This document shows positions 33,228 through 42,715 of a stretch of 64,000 nt of DNA, one piece after another; within the stretch, counting starts at the first letter, position 1; each line of letters starts with the position of its first letter. The DNA is taken from positions 1 through 64,000 of the forward strand of contig PDRS01000006.1 in NCBI GenBank assembly GCA_002746885.1. The letters run 5' to 3'. Both the position numbers and the translations under genes were made by a program. Origin of the DNA: Candidatus Saccharimonadota bacterium. GTDB taxonomy: Bacteria > Patescibacteriota > Saccharimonadia > Saccharimonadales > UBA4665. The notes below the pieces were generated by a model. That model worked only from the letters and a program-made list of their open reading frames with translations. It did no database searches and was not told where the DNA came from.

Positions 33228-33575
33228 CTACCACACTGTCGGTTTGGTTTCTACTTCGTTTTCGGCTTTCCACGCGGGGTTTGTGATGAGGACGAGTTTC
33301 ATTTTGCCTTGGTAGTAAATGCGAGTGTTGGGGAGTATAGAAACATGGTCGCCTTTTTCTACTGGTACTTCTTCGTCATCTAAAAAGAAACTGCCGTTTC
33401 CTTCGAGCACGATGTAGTGATAGGTTGATGCGACGTCATAAAATTCTTGGTTGTGTCCCGTTTGCGTCTCGACGATCACAAATCCACAATCACCGATGTC
33501 TGAATAGACCGCGAGTGAAATTCCAAACTTGTCTGCTTTTGGTACGTCAGTGTTTTTTGTGAGTTTGTAAGGCAT
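33228..33575 (-). CDS. Cupin-fold protein
   Basis: This is a 115-residue single-domain cupin. The fold is visible in TYHYIVLEGNGSFFLDDEEV, VPVEKGDHVSILPNTRIYYQ and KLVLITNPAW. The usual metal ligand set is incomplete (one His in STYHYIV), so it may be a binding protein rather than an enzyme. A TAGACT box lies 6 bases before the ATG. It stands between the PIN and RidA genes as its own unit. Confidence 0.75.
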   Translation of the reverse strand: MPYKLTKNTDVPKADKFGISLAVYSDIGDCGFVIVETQTGHNQEFYDVASTYHYIVLEGNGSFFLDDEEVPVEKGDHVSILPNTRIYYQGKMKLVLITNPAWKAENEVETKPTVW

Positions 33576-33581
33576 AAATGT

Positions 33582-33587
33582 AGTCTA
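33582..33587 (-). promoter_or_regulatory. -10 box of the cupin gene (leaderless)
   Basis: TAGACT, 6 bases, then the ATG at 33575, minus strand. Confidence 0.5.
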
Positions 33588-33600
33588 CCACACAGCGGCC

Positions 33601-34005
33601 CTACGATTTTTTGCGCATGGCGATGACGTCGATTTCTATATCGCAGCCTGGTTTGACGGTTCGATTAATTTCTATCAGGGTGCTGACGGGTTTTGAGTTT
33701 GCGAGGTATTTGTTGCGAATGGGCGATATTTTGGCAAAATCATCCATGCGCGTGACGTAGATAACGACTTTTACGACATCGTCTAGGGACGAAGCTGCTT
33801 CCCGTAAAATGTTTTGGATGCTCTCAAACACAAATTCCGTTTGGGCTTCTATGTTGTCTGGCGCGACGGCGTTGCCGTTTTTGTCCATGGCGATTTGTCC
33901 GGTGACGAATATCATTTCCGAATCACCCACGTCGACCTTTAGGCCGTGCGAGTAAGCGCCCATGATTTCGGCAGCGTCTTGGGGGTTGATCGGTGTTTTG
34001 CTCAT
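33601..34005 (-). CDS. RidA family protein
   Basis: This encodes 134 residues from ATG 34005; a longer frame begins upstream of its -10 box. RidA proteins hydrolyse reactive enamine/imine intermediates made by PLP enzymes. Family features are YSHGLKVDVG, VTGQIAMDKNGN, DVVKVVIYVTRMDDFAKISP and the C-terminal DIEIDVIAM. The substrate-binding Arg expected before the C-terminal Glu is not clearly placed (the sequence has NRTVKPGCDIEIDV), so the activity may be changed. Confidence 0.85.
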   Translation of the reverse strand: MSKTPINPQDAAEIMGAYSHGLKVDVGDSEMIFVTGQIAMDKNGNAVAPDNIEAQTEFVFESIQNILREAASSLDDVVKVVIYVTRMDDFAKISPIRNKYLANSKPVSTLIEINRTVKPGCDIEIDVIAMRKKS

Positions 34006-34011
34006 ACGCTC

Positions 34012-34017
34012 ATGGTA
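34012..34017 (-). promoter_or_regulatory. -10 box of the RidA gene (leaderless)
   Basis: TACCAT, 6 bases, then the ATG at 34005, minus strand. Confidence 0.45.
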
Positions 34018-34109
34018 GCACAAAACGAATCAATCAACGTGCGGCATTGCCGAGGATGGGGCGTGCTTGTATAGTGATAATAAAGCTATTCTAGATCTAA
34101 AGGAGTGAA

Positions 34110-34877
34110 ATGCGACTGCGAGCATTGACGTGGAATATCGGCGGGGGCAAGCTGCTGACGCCTGGGGCCGACCCAAACCGTTTAGCGTCATACGGTCGTG
34201 ATGGGCTAGAGGAGATTGCGGCGTTTATCAAACAGTCTGGCGCTGATGTCGTGGCGCTTCAGGAAGCGCAGCAATGCGACGGCCACGATCAGGTCGAAAT
34301 GATCGCTAGACTGGCTGGGTATGACTATTATTTCTACGACGCGGCCTCGGAGTCGCATATCGACAAAGGCAGCACACTCGGGAACGGCATACTTTCGAAA
34401 CACCCGATCTCCGAGCACACGTTCCGACAGTTTATCAATCCAAATATTCGCGTCACGCTAGAAGACGGTTCAACCATGGCAACTCACGACAAGGGCAGTA
34501 GCAGCTGCACAATCAACGTCGATGGACAGCGTATTGCGGTAGCTACTCTACACCTGACTCCGTTTCGAAAATTCGGTATTATGCCCAACTCTGAACTGGC
34601 GCAAACTGTACTGCGCGATGTTTCGTCAAAGCTGCACACCACGAGTGGGCACGCACTCATCATGGGTGATTTCAACATCGATGACAGCCATGTCGCTGCC
34701 TACGTGCCTGAGTTGTTCAAAACCTGCCGCATGGACGAAATTGCATTAGATGAACCAACCACGCCGAAAGGACGTCACTATGACCACGTGCTGTTCAGGG
34801 GTATGCGGCTTGCTTCAAAAACAATACGAAACGATGTTTTGACCGATCATTATCCGGTCATCTGTGATTTTCGCTGA
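34110..34877 (+). CDS. Endonuclease/exonuclease/phosphatase family protein
   Basis: This 255-residue EEP-fold hydrolase has TWNIGGG at the start, the metal-binding Glu in VVALQEAQ, the His of VATLHLTPF, the catalytic Asp-Phe-Asn in IMGDFNIDDS and the C-terminal DHYPVICDF. AAAGGAG precedes the ATG. There is no signal peptide. The substrate could be DNA, a phosphoinositide or a nucleotide; nothing nearby decides it. Confidence 0.88.
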   Translation: MRLRALTWNIGGGKLLTPGADPNRLASYGRDGLEEIAAFIKQSGADVVALQEAQQCDGHDQVEMIARLAGYDYYFYDAASESHIDKGSTLGNGILSKHPISEHTFRQFINPNIRVTLEDGSTMATHDKGSSSCTINVDGQRIAVATLHLTPFRKFGIMPNSELAQTVLRDVSSKLHTTSGHALIMGDFNIDDSHVAAYVPELFKTCRMDEIALDEPTTPKGRHYDHVLFRGMRLASKTIRNDVLTDHYPVICDFR

Positions 34878-34977
34878 AACGTAGCGCGGCTAGCTGGTTC
34901 AAAACAAACAGAGCAAAAGGATGGGTTCTCGATTTCTTGCAGTCTGTTGTTGCTTTGTTCGAAATGTTGATCGCGAG

Positions 34978-35607
34978 TTATGGCAGCGTGATTGATTCGC
35001 CGTCGAGGCGGCGGTAGTCGCAGCCGACTTTTTCGGCAGCTTTGTACATCCAAGCGTCGCAGACAGCCTTGCCGTCGGCTGATAGTACACCGTCGTGCGT
35101 CGGGATCGCCAGGCGCGGGCGTATCTGCATCAAAAAGTCCATTGCTTCGGCAGTTTTGCACCACGGCGCGCTAATCGGTACCAGCAGTGTGTCGACCGGA
35201 CGCGGCGGTTCGGCAAACGAATCGCCAGGGTAGTACACGCGGTCGTTGACGAGCAAACCGAGATTGGCGCACATGGACTGCATCGGGTGAATGATGGCGT
35301 GCTGGCCGCCGCAAAACTCTAGCGAAAAGTTTCCGGCGGTGATCGAATCGCCAGCGTCAACCGCGATCGCTTCGATGCCCGACTGGCGCATCGCCTCCAC
35401 CGCGTCAGCCGGCGCGTATATCGGCACGCCAGACAGCGGCCGCAAATGCTCCGCCGACCAGTGATCACCGTGCATATGTGTCACGACGACGGCTACGACG
35501 TTGTCTGGCTGCGAATAGTCGCGCGTAAACCCGCCCGGATCGACGACAAGCGTCTGCCCGTCATGCTCTAGCGCAAAACACGCGTGTTGGTATTTGGTTA
35601 GCTTCAT
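34978..35607 (-). CDS. Metallo-beta-lactamase-fold hydrolase (UPF0173-like)
   Basis: This encodes 209 residues from ATG 35607, with AGGAGGG upstream; a longer frame is open but starts inside the promoter of the divergent gene. The metal motif THMHGDHWS (HxHxDH) and later DGHSFAE-like YYPGDSFAE, plus PTHDGVLS near the end, fit the L-ascorbate-6-phosphate lactonase/UPF0173 group. The substrate is unknown. It is divergent from the beta-lactamase-like gene at 35680. Confidence 0.85.
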   Translation of the reverse strand: MKLTKYQHACFALEHDGQTLVVDPGGFTRDYSQPDNVVAVVVTHMHGDHWSAEHLRPLSGVPIYAPADAVEAMRQSGIEAIAVDAGDSITAGNFSLEFCGGQHAIIHPMQSMCANLGLLVNDRVYYPGDSFAEPPRPVDTLLVPISAPWCKTAEAMDFLMQIRPRLAIPTHDGVLSADGKAVCDAWMYKAAEKVGCDYRRLDGESITLP

Positions 35608-35679
35608 ATACCCTCCTATGTTTACTATTGTATACCGCAGACGTGCGGGCGTCATGGCGTATGGTACTATTGCATTAGT

Positions 35680-37032
35680 ATGAAAACGATTCCCAATCAC
35701 ACGATAAACTTCATCGATTCTTGGCTAACGTTACGCAGTAAATGGGCGGATATCCCCGGCTACAGCGTTGCAATAGCCAAAGACGGCAAGCTTTTGCTCG
35801 ACAAGTCCTACGGCTATGCCAATTTGGAACGCCAGGAAACGTTGACAACGAACCATCGGTTTCGGATCGCTTCGCACAGTAAATCATTTACAGCTACGGC
35901 TATCATGCAGCTTGTTGAGGCGGGGAATATCAGGCTAGATGACGCGCTCAAACAGCATCTACCATGGCTCGGCCAGCATGCCGACGCGCGCTGGCACGCG
36001 GTTACAATACGCCAGCTGCTTAGTCATAGCGCAGGCGTCATACGTGATGGCGAGGACAGAGATTTTTGGCGTCTGCATCGAGATTTTCCGGATCAAGAAC
36101 AGCTCCAAAAAGAAATCTTGGCTACTCAGCTGGTGATCGATCCAAACACTAGAATGAAGTATTCAAACTATGGCTACGGACTGCTCGGCATGCTCATCGA
36201 GAGCGTGGCGGGTATGACGTACGATGAGTATTGCCGCAAACATATCCTCACGCCGCTCGATATGAGTCACACCACGCCCAAATATGAGGAGGACGCGTTG
36301 TATGCGACCGGCTACAGCCGTCAGAAGCTCGATCGCGCGCGTGTGCCATTCCCGCATTTTTCTACTGGTGCGCTTGGGTCGGCGGTTGGCTTTTGTTCGA
36401 CGGCAGCAGACCTGGCCACCTACTGGCAGGCGCAACTGATCGGATCGGGCGCGCTGCTGAGCGACGAGTCAAAGCGAGAAATGCAGAAGTTGCATTGGCA
36501 AGTTGATCAATCGCCAGATGAAACATACGGGCTTGGTCTGGAGCGTCTGCAAGTTGGCAAACGATTGACTATCGGCCACAGCGGCATTTTCCCAGGGTAC
36601 GCTACTTATTCGGTGATTGATGTTGATGATGGCGTATGCGTCGTGGTGCTGACAAATGCCTACGGCGTCAAGGCGCAGGACATCGTGAAGTCGATTTATA
36701 ATTTGATTGATGAGTTTGGCGAGACTGAGCCCGATGAGAAACTGCTGCGCTATGAAGGCAGGTTTGTCTATCCTTGGGACATAGTGGAGTTTTGTGCATA
36801 CCCCGATGGGCTTCGTCAAATATATCCCAACTCATGGCAGCCGACTCGCATGGCGACGAAGCTCGAGCAAGTCGATGAGCGAACGTTCAAGATTTCTGAT
36901 ACGTACAGTTTTGAAAACTATGGCGAATTGCTCAGCTACAACTTTGCGGCCGATGGCGCGATCACTGATATAGTCTACGCCGGCTCGCGTATGAAACCGA
37001 CAGTCGACGGCGATCTCGTGGTCGAATGGTAA
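35680..37032 (+). CDS. Serine beta-lactamase-like hydrolase (class C/esterase type)
   Basis: This 450-residue protein has SxxK in IASHSKSFTA, YxN in MKYSNYGYGLLG and HxG in IGHSGIFPGY, the triad of the beta-lactamase/transpeptidase fold. No signal peptide is seen, so it is probably a cytoplasmic esterase or peptidase rather than a drug-resistance enzyme. The C-terminal 110 residues after LTNAYGVKAQDIV form an extra beta domain seen in some relatives. A TACTAT box lies 9 bases before the ATG, and no ribosome site is seen. Confidence 0.87.
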   Translation: MKTIPNHTINFIDSWLTLRSKWADIPGYSVAIAKDGKLLLDKSYGYANLERQETLTTNHRFRIASHSKSFTATAIMQLVEAGNIRLDDALKQHLPWLGQHADARWHAVTIRQLLSHSAGVIRDGEDRDFWRLHRDFPDQEQLQKEILATQLVIDPNTRMKYSNYGYGLLGMLIESVAGMTYDEYCRKHILTPLDMSHTTPKYEEDALYATGYSRQKLDRARVPFPHFSTGALGSAVGFCSTAADLATYWQAQLIGSGALLSDESKREMQKLHWQVDQSPDETYGLGLERLQVGKRLTIGHSGIFPGYATYSVIDVDDGVCVVVLTNAYGVKAQDIVKSIYNLIDEFGETEPDEKLLRYEGRFVYPWDIVEFCAYPDGLRQIYPNSWQPTRMATKLEQVDERTFKISDTYSFENYGELLSYNFAADGAITDIVYAGSRMKPTVDGDLVVEW

Positions 37033-37130
37033 CGACATGATTTTTAGAGCGAGCGCAGATGCCCCCTCAAACAGGCTGTAGACACTTCTCCCGTACATTA
37101 GTTATGCAAACTAACTAAAAAGAGAATATC

Positions 37131-37365
37131 CATGACCACTTACATTGGCCAGGCTACGACCTGCGCCTCAATACTACCAAACTCTCAGGCGCTCGCTCGA
37201 ATAAACCCAAAGCAGCTCTCGCTAGAAGCTCGCTTTCGTCTACGTTTCATCGACTGCTACACCGCACGATGAACCAACAACTATCTCAGCAACCTCACCC
37301 CAGCCGAGTTCTGTGCTAGGATAGGCATAACTATTACACGACGAAAAGTGTCCACGAGGTAGTGA
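37131..37365 (+). pseudogene. Remnant of an IS481-type transposase N-terminus
   Basis: A frame from ATG 37131 reads LSLEARFRLRFIDCYTAR, then TGA at 37270. The same frame continues with TNNYLSNLTPAEFCARIGI and a second stop at 37363. The pattern LSPEARxRLxFIDxY and a following helix-turn-helix with GI(S/T)...R is that of the N-terminal HTH of IS481/IS3-type transposases common in this phylum. No catalytic domain remains. The rest of the 37033-37431 gap holds the promoter TATAAT (about 37406) of the next gene. Confidence 0.4.
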
Positions 37366-37431
37366 GGACGGATAGCCGTGTTGCTCACACAAACCGTAAA
37401 CGTTATAATATGACGCTAGAATAGGAGTAAG

Positions 37432-38094
37432 ATGTATTTCACTGACCGCACGGCGCTAGGTAATGCACTCGCTGAAAATCTGAAACAGCTCAGCGGTACG
37501 GACGCAATTCTGGTCTGTCTCAAGCCGTCGTCGATGATGGTGGCTATTGCTATGGCCATCAAATTGCGCGCCTGGATTTTGCCGCTTTTTTATGAGTCGA
37601 TCATCAACCCACTTAACCCATTGGCACGGCTCGGCGCCGTTGCTCAAAACGGTGAATTTTGCCTCGACCCAACCATCACCAGTAACGACTACGACTACAT
37701 CAGCCGTGAATACATGAACCAGCTCGAAGAAGCAAAACGCACCGCGTACAGCAAACTGACACGTGCCATGAACCAGTACCATGGCACGACCGACCCGCAT
37801 ATTCTCAACAATCGATCGGTCGTACTGGTCGGCGATGTCATGTTCAATGGCATCGGACTGGTTGTGGCAAAGTCGCTACTCAAGCCGCTCAAACCAGCAG
37901 CGGTTTACGGTAGCGTTGGCAATGTCACGATTGATGTTTCCGACCGTTTCCGCACCATGACCAACGAAACGAAGGTTTTGGACGTTTTGCCGTCGTCTGT
38001 TTTTGGCGAAGAGCATTATTTTGAAAAGCCAGACGCGTATTCGTACGAAGAAAAGCAGGCGCTCGCACATAATATTGCAAATTATTGGGCATAA
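37432..38094 (+). CDS. Phosphoribosyltransferase-like protein
   Basis: This encodes 220 residues with AGGAG before the ATG. The central part has the layout of type I phosphoribosyltransferases: DAILVCLKPSSMMVAIAMAI, then a hood region, and VVLVGDVMFNGIGLVVAKSL in place of the PRPP loop. The acidic pair of a true PRPP site is reduced to one Asp (VGDVMFNG instead of VDDGxxTG), so catalysis is doubtful. It lies 24 bases before the MoxR gene and probably starts that operon. Confidence 0.6.
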   Translation: MYFTDRTALGNALAENLKQLSGTDAILVCLKPSSMMVAIAMAIKLRAWILPLFYESIINPLNPLARLGAVAQNGEFCLDPTITSNDYDYISREYMNQLEEAKRTAYSKLTRAMNQYHGTTDPHILNNRSVVLVGDVMFNGIGLVVAKSLLKPLKPAAVYGSVGNVTIDVSDRFRTMTNETKVLDVLPSSVFGEEHYFEKPDAYSYEEKQALAHNIANYWA

Positions 38095-38117
38095 TAGGAG
38101 TCAAAAGGAGAACAACC

Positions 38118-39293
38118 ATGCAACCACAGCAACCACAGCAACAACCAGTACCGCCACCGGCCGAACAGCCGCAGCCAGCAGCGCCGCCCGCGCCACAGCC
38201 AGCCGCACAACCAACACCGACCCAGCAACCAGTTGCTGCACAACCGCAGCCAGCAGACGCACCAAGCACCACGCCACCGACGCGTAATTTTCAAAACCCA
38301 ACGTCTGGCACTATTTCCGAGTCAGAACTAAAAAAGGTCAAAAAAACCGTCGATGCAATCACCGACGCGTACACCACACGAGTAGTCGGGCAAGAAAACC
38401 TGCGCCAAGCGCTGCTCATCAGCATGCTAACCGGTGGTCACGTACTACTAGAGAGTGTGCCAGGGCTCGCCAAAACAACCGCCGCCCAAACGCTGGCGCA
38501 CGCGGTAAGCGGCAGCTTCAAAAGAATTCAGTGTACACCAGACCTGTTGCCGAGCGATATTATCGGTACGCAGATTTATGACTACGCCAAAGGCGAATTT
38601 CGCACTGAGCTAGGACCAGTGCACGCCAACATCGTGTTGCTCGACGAAATCAACCGAAGTAGCGCTAAAACGCAGAGCGCTATGCTCGAAGCCATGCAGG
38701 AAAAACAGACCAGTATTGGCGGTAAAAAGTACATGCTACCCAACCCGTTCGTGGTGCTCGCTACCCAAAACCCGATCGAGCAAGAAGGTACCTATGAGCT
38801 GCCCGAAGCTCAGCTCGACCGCTTTTTGCTCAAAGAAGTGCTGCTGTATCCGACCAGCAACGAAGAACTGGAAATCCTCAAACGCATCGAGTCAGGCGTA
38901 CTGAGTAACGAGGACAATAGTGCTAGCAGCGTCACAACCGAGGACGTTGTACATGCCCAGCAGTTGGCGCAAAAGGTCTACGTTGATGACTCGATCAAAA
39001 CTTACATCGTCCAGATTGTCACTGCGACGCGCAGCCCAGGCAGCGTCATAGCTGCTGAGCTGGCAAGGTACGTGCAATACGGCGCGAGTCCGCGCGCTAG
39101 CATTGCGTTCTTGCAGTCGGCGCGAGCACTGGCGCTGCTGAACGGTCGCGATTACGTCATTCCCGAAGATGTCAAAGCGCTACGCTACAGCGTGTTGCGC
39201 CACCGTATCATTCTCAACTTTGAGGCAGTTGCTGACCAAGTGCATAGCGAAGCAATCATTGATGCAATCATAAACGCGGTCACAGCACCGTAG
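38118..39293 (+). CDS. MoxR family AAA+ ATPase
   Basis: This encodes 391 residues from ATG 38118 (AAAGGAG upstream). The first 70 or so residues are a Gln/Pro/Ala-rich low-complexity extension. The ATPase core has Walker A GGHVLLESVPGLAKTT, Walker B IVLLDEINRSSAKTQSAMLE and sensor 1 VLATQNPIEQEGTYELPEAQ. MoxR proteins are chaperone-like and act with vWA-domain partners; a DUF58 gene and two vWA genes follow directly. Confidence 0.93.
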   Translation: MQPQQPQQQPVPPPAEQPQPAAPPAPQPAAQPTPTQQPVAAQPQPADAPSTTPPTRNFQNPTSGTISESELKKVKKTVDAITDAYTTRVVGQENLRQALLISMLTGGHVLLESVPGLAKTTAAQTLAHAVSGSFKRIQCTPDLLPSDIIGTQIYDYAKGEFRTELGPVHANIVLLDEINRSSAKTQSAMLEAMQEKQTSIGGKKYMLPNPFVVLATQNPIEQEGTYELPEAQLDRFLLKEVLLYPTSNEELEILKRIESGVLSNEDNSASSVTTEDVVHAQQLAQKVYVDDSIKTYIVQIVTATRSPGSVIAAELARYVQYGASPRASIAFLQSARALALLNGRDYVIPEDVKALRYSVLRHRIILNFEAVADQVHSEAIIDAIINAVTAP

Positions 39294-39305
39294 TAAGTTG
39301 AGGTT

Positions 39306-40184
39306 ATGGCAAGTCTTCTCGTCCAAGTCAGAGCCAAAATGGCACTGTACGCGCACGAAAAAGTGCGAGGTATTTTGGAGGGCGAATACGGTTCGGTCTT
39401 CAAAGGCCGCAGTATGGACTTTGATGATTTGCGCGAATATATCCCTGGCGATGATGTCAAAGATATCGACTGGAAAGCAACCGCCCGCAGCGGTTCGGTG
39501 CGGATTCGGCGTTACATTGCCGTACGCAAGCACAATATTTTGCTCGTCGTCGATACTGGCCGCAACATGAGCGCCGTGACCGAAAGCGGCGAAAGCAAAA
39601 AAGCCGCTGCCGTGCTGCTCGCTGGCATCGTTGGTTCGGTGGCAATCAAACACGGTGATTTTGTCGGTCTCGTGCACGGCGACAGCACGCATAGCGCCTA
39701 CGTACCGCTCAAAACTGGCAGAACGCATCTCGAGCAAATCCTCCAAAAAATTGATAACGCAATCACTGACGATGCCGAGCCAAGCGACCTCGCGACACAG
39801 CTTGAGTACGTTGCCCGCAACCTTAGGCGCAAAATGCTTGTTGTCGTTATTTCTGATGAGTTCGATTTCGACGATCGTACTCGCGCTGCTGTCCGGCGGC
39901 TGCGCGCCCAACACGAAATACTTTGGGCGGTTGTGAGCGACGCCGATCTAACGGCTACGGGTGGCATGGTAGATGTTGCCGACTGGCGACGCATTCCTGC
40001 TTATTTACGAGCTGACCGCGCCCTACAAACTGCTTACCGTGCTGCAGTGAGCCAGCAGCGGCAGCAGTTCGACGCATCGCTCAGCCGGTTGTCGATTGTC
40101 TGTGAACGTATCGGCCGCGAGGCCGAAGCGGTACATCAAGTATTCCGATTACTCGAAAGGCATAAAAGTGCTCGCCGCAGCTGA
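39306..40184 (+). CDS. DUF58 domain protein
   Basis: This 292-residue protein has the DUF58 signature DLREYIPGDDVKDIDWKATA and RRYIAVRKHNILLVVDTGRN, where DTGRNM stands in place of a MIDAS-like DxSxS. It is soluble, with no membrane segment. It starts 12 bases after moxR. DUF58 proteins are the usual partners of MoxR ATPases, probably as adaptor or substrate-binding subunits. Confidence 0.9.
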   Translation: MASLLVQVRAKMALYAHEKVRGILEGEYGSVFKGRSMDFDDLREYIPGDDVKDIDWKATARSGSVRIRRYIAVRKHNILLVVDTGRNMSAVTESGESKKAAAVLLAGIVGSVAIKHGDFVGLVHGDSTHSAYVPLKTGRTHLEQILQKIDNAITDDAEPSDLATQLEYVARNLRRKMLVVVISDEFDFDDRTRAAVRRLRAQHEILWAVVSDADLTATGGMVDVADWRRIPAYLRADRALQTAYRAAVSQQRQQFDASLSRLSIVCERIGREAEAVHQVFRLLERHKSARRS

Positions 40185-40647
40185 ACTCTCACCACTACTC
40201 AACTACGCGTCATGGCCGCTCTTCGTGGCGATTGGCCTAATCTGTCTCGTCGTAGCGTGGTTTATTTTCGTCTACTGGCTGACGCGTAAAAAACCAGACA
40301 ACGTCCTTGCTAACCTACCGCCGCAGGAGCCAATACCCGTCGATTTGACGCAGCTCAAAGCCGCCGCGCTCGAAAAAATCGGCCAGGTCGAACAAAATTA
40401 TGCCGAAAAACGCATTAACGCTCGCACCGCACACCAGTATCTCAGCGCGATTTTGCGCGATTTTGCCTCCCAGGCTGCGCACATGCCGCTCCACACCATG
40501 ACATTGGCCGAGCTCAAACGTACGCAATACGGACAGTTGGCAACGACCATCGGCGAATATTACCGGCCAGAATTTGCCGCTATCAGTTCTGGCAGCGTCG
40601 CTGACGCCTCGGCGGCAGCCCGAAAGGTGGTGTCAGAATGGCTTTAA
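40168..40647 (+). CDS. Single-pass membrane protein of the MoxR operon
   Basis: This encodes 159 residues from GTG 40168, with AAAGG 7 bases before it; the longer frame lies deep inside the DUF58 gene. One membrane helix (ASWPLFVAIGLICLVVAWFI) is followed by a cytoplasmic helical domain. It overlaps both neighbours (17 and 10 bases). In related operons this position holds the gene next to BatA; function unknown. Confidence 0.75.
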   Translation: MLAAAELSPLLNYASWPLFVAIGLICLVVAWFIFVYWLTRKKPDNVLANLPPQEPIPVDLTQLKAAALEKIGQVEQNYAEKRINARTAHQYLSAILRDFASQAAHMPLHTMTLAELKRTQYGQLATTIGEYYRPEFAAISSGSVADASAAARKVVSEWL

Positions 40648-41690
40648 TATACTGGTGGGTTGCCCTCCTTGGACTCGTTGCGCTCGCCATAGCCGGTCGG
40701 CTGAGACTCAAAAAACTGGCGCAGCGCTCACCGTCTACCGATCAGACAGTTCGCCGCGTGGCGCACAGTCAGCGCCTGCGCAATTTGCCAGAGTATCAGG
40801 CGCTACAGCAGCGCTATCGGCGGCTGCTTCTGGCGCTATTTGCCAGCATGCTGGGCGCGATTTGCCTAGCGCTCATCATGGGTTCTCGACCCTCAACCGA
40901 ACGCCTTGTCACGCCAGAGCAAACCAATCGCGACATCATGCTCTGTCTCGATGTGTCTGGTTCGATGACCGCCTTTGACGCTAAAATAATTGAACAATAC
41001 GAGTTACTTGCTAGGCAATTTAGCGGCCAGCGAATTGGCCTAGATATTTTTGATGCCGCTGGCGCTCAGGTGTTTCCTTTGACAAATGACTATGATCTCG
41101 TGCTCGAAGAACTCGCCAAAGCCAAAAAAGCGTTAGGCGACGGTTCAGCGGATAGCATATCGGATGTCCCAGACAGCTATTTCAGTTTTGTTGCTGGTAC
41201 ACGCCCCAGAAGTAGTAGCGCTCCAAACTCAAACGTCGGCGTCGGTTTGACGGGCTGTATTAAACATCTGGGCGAAAACCCGACAAAACGCTCGCAGTCG
41301 ATCATTCTTGCTACCGACAACCGCGTGTTTGGCTCGGACGAAGATCGGCTCATTACGACTATACAGGCGATGGCGTATGCCAAAAAGTTGTCTATACGGG
41401 TATATTCGCTCGACCCATCTAGACTGCAGAGCAACTTCAATGGCGCGCAGTCGTTGTCGAAAGAAAGCGCCGAGCTACGCACTGGCAGCCAGGTGACGGG
41501 CGGAGCCTACTACAATTTGGAGCAAAATAATTCCATACCAGACATTATCGAAAAAATCTCGGCTCAAGAGGCAACTTTGTTTGTTGGCGATTCGCAGTAC
41601 AGCTACTCCGACGCGCCGCGCTGGTGGTTTGTCGTGTTAACCGGTACGATCGGCGCGGCCGCTGTACTGCACTGGAGGCTCAAACTATGA
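40638..41690 (+). CDS. vWA-domain membrane protein (BatA-like)
   Basis: This 350-residue protein has one N-terminal membrane helix, a second at about 75-95, a von Willebrand A domain with MIDAS motif DVSGSMTAFD, and a C-terminal membrane helix (WWFVVLTGTIGAAAVLHW). The arrangement is that of BatA in the Bat/MoxR systems. It overlaps the next gene by ATGA. Confidence 0.87.
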   Translation: MALIYWWVALLGLVALAIAGRLRLKKLAQRSPSTDQTVRRVAHSQRLRNLPEYQALQQRYRRLLLALFASMLGAICLALIMGSRPSTERLVTPEQTNRDIMLCLDVSGSMTAFDAKIIEQYELLARQFSGQRIGLDIFDAAGAQVFPLTNDYDLVLEELAKAKKALGDGSADSISDVPDSYFSFVAGTRPRSSSAPNSNVGVGLTGCIKHLGENPTKRSQSIILATDNRVFGSDEDRLITTIQAMAYAKKLSIRVYSLDPSRLQSNFNGAQSLSKESAELRTGSQVTGGAYYNLEQNNSIPDIIEKISAQEATLFVGDSQYSYSDAPRWWFVVLTGTIGAAAVLHWRLKL

Positions 41691-42715
41691 TACGTTGGCA
41701 ACCGCTTCTACCTGGCTGGATTGTGATCGTTATGGCGGTCGGGGCGCTCATATTGCTGGGCTGGTGGCTTTTCATGATACGTTCGCGCCGACATCCACGG
41801 CCGAGCAATTGGTTTGTGACTGGTCGAGCGATAGCAATCGGCGCACTCATGTTGCTGGCGGCAGCTGGCCCCAGTTTGCCAGGCGATCGTTCACCGGCTG
41901 GCATGCTCAACCTCGATGTTATTTTTCTCGTCGACAGAACGGCGAGTATGTCAGCACTTGATTATGACGGCGATCAGCAGCGACTCGACGGCGTCAGACA
42001 AGATTTAGACGCACTCATTGACGCTCTGAATGGAGCACGTATGACGATTGTGACGTTTGGCTCTGAAGTAAACACAGTCATGCCGTTTACTGACGATGCA
42101 ACGTCAGCACGTCAGGCAGCCGCGGTGATCGATCAAGAAATCGCGCTCTATGCGAGCGGCAGTAGTATCGACAAACCAATCGAACTCGCGACCAAACTAC
42201 TGGAAAAATCGAAAGAAAAGAACCCGACGCGCGGCCGGCTGGTGTTTTACTTTGGGGACGGTGAACAATCGGCGTCAAATTCACCAGCGTCATTTGCGCC
42301 GCTCGCGTCGTTGATCGACGGCGGAGCCGTGTTGGGCTACGGTACGGCCGCAGGCGCTAAAATGCCAACGTATTATGGTCCAAGCCTCTATGGTAACAGT
42401 ACGTCAACCGATTCTTATGTCTACGATTACACCTCGAACGAACCAGCGATTTCTCGCTACGACGAAGCCAACCTCACTAAGATAGCTGACGATATGGGTG
42501 TACCGTACCAACACCGGCAATCATCATCACAGTCGATTGACGATCTCGTCGATGACAGCCGCGCCGAGCGAGTCGCCAGTAGCCACCGCGAAATCTTGCA
42601 CTATCTCAATCTCTACTGGTTCATCACCATTCTTGTTGCCGGTCTGCTCGGCTGGTGGCTATGGGATATGGCGCCTACGCTCTATGAAACCCTTCGGCGC
42701 AAGGAGTTGCCATGA
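41687..42715 (+). CDS. vWA-domain membrane protein (BatB-like)
   Basis: This encodes 342 residues from ATG 41687, overlapping the BatA-like stop. Two N-terminal membrane helices precede a vWA domain with MIDAS-type DRTASMSALD, and a C-terminal helix (LYWFITILVAGLLGWWLW) ends the protein. The C-terminal charged tail reaches the next gene (ATGA overlap). Confidence 0.87.
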   Translation: MIRWQPLLPGWIVIVMAVGALILLGWWLFMIRSRRHPRPSNWFVTGRAIAIGALMLLAAAGPSLPGDRSPAGMLNLDVIFLVDRTASMSALDYDGDQQRLDGVRQDLDALIDALNGARMTIVTFGSEVNTVMPFTDDATSARQAAAVIDQEIALYASGSSIDKPIELATKLLEKSKEKNPTRGRLVFYFGDGEQSASNSPASFAPLASLIDGGAVLGYGTAAGAKMPTYYGPSLYGNSTSTDSYVYDYTSNEPAISRYDEANLTKIADDMGVPYQHRQSSSQSIDDLVDDSRAERVASSHREILHYLNLYWFITILVAGLLGWWLWDMAPTLYETLRRKELP

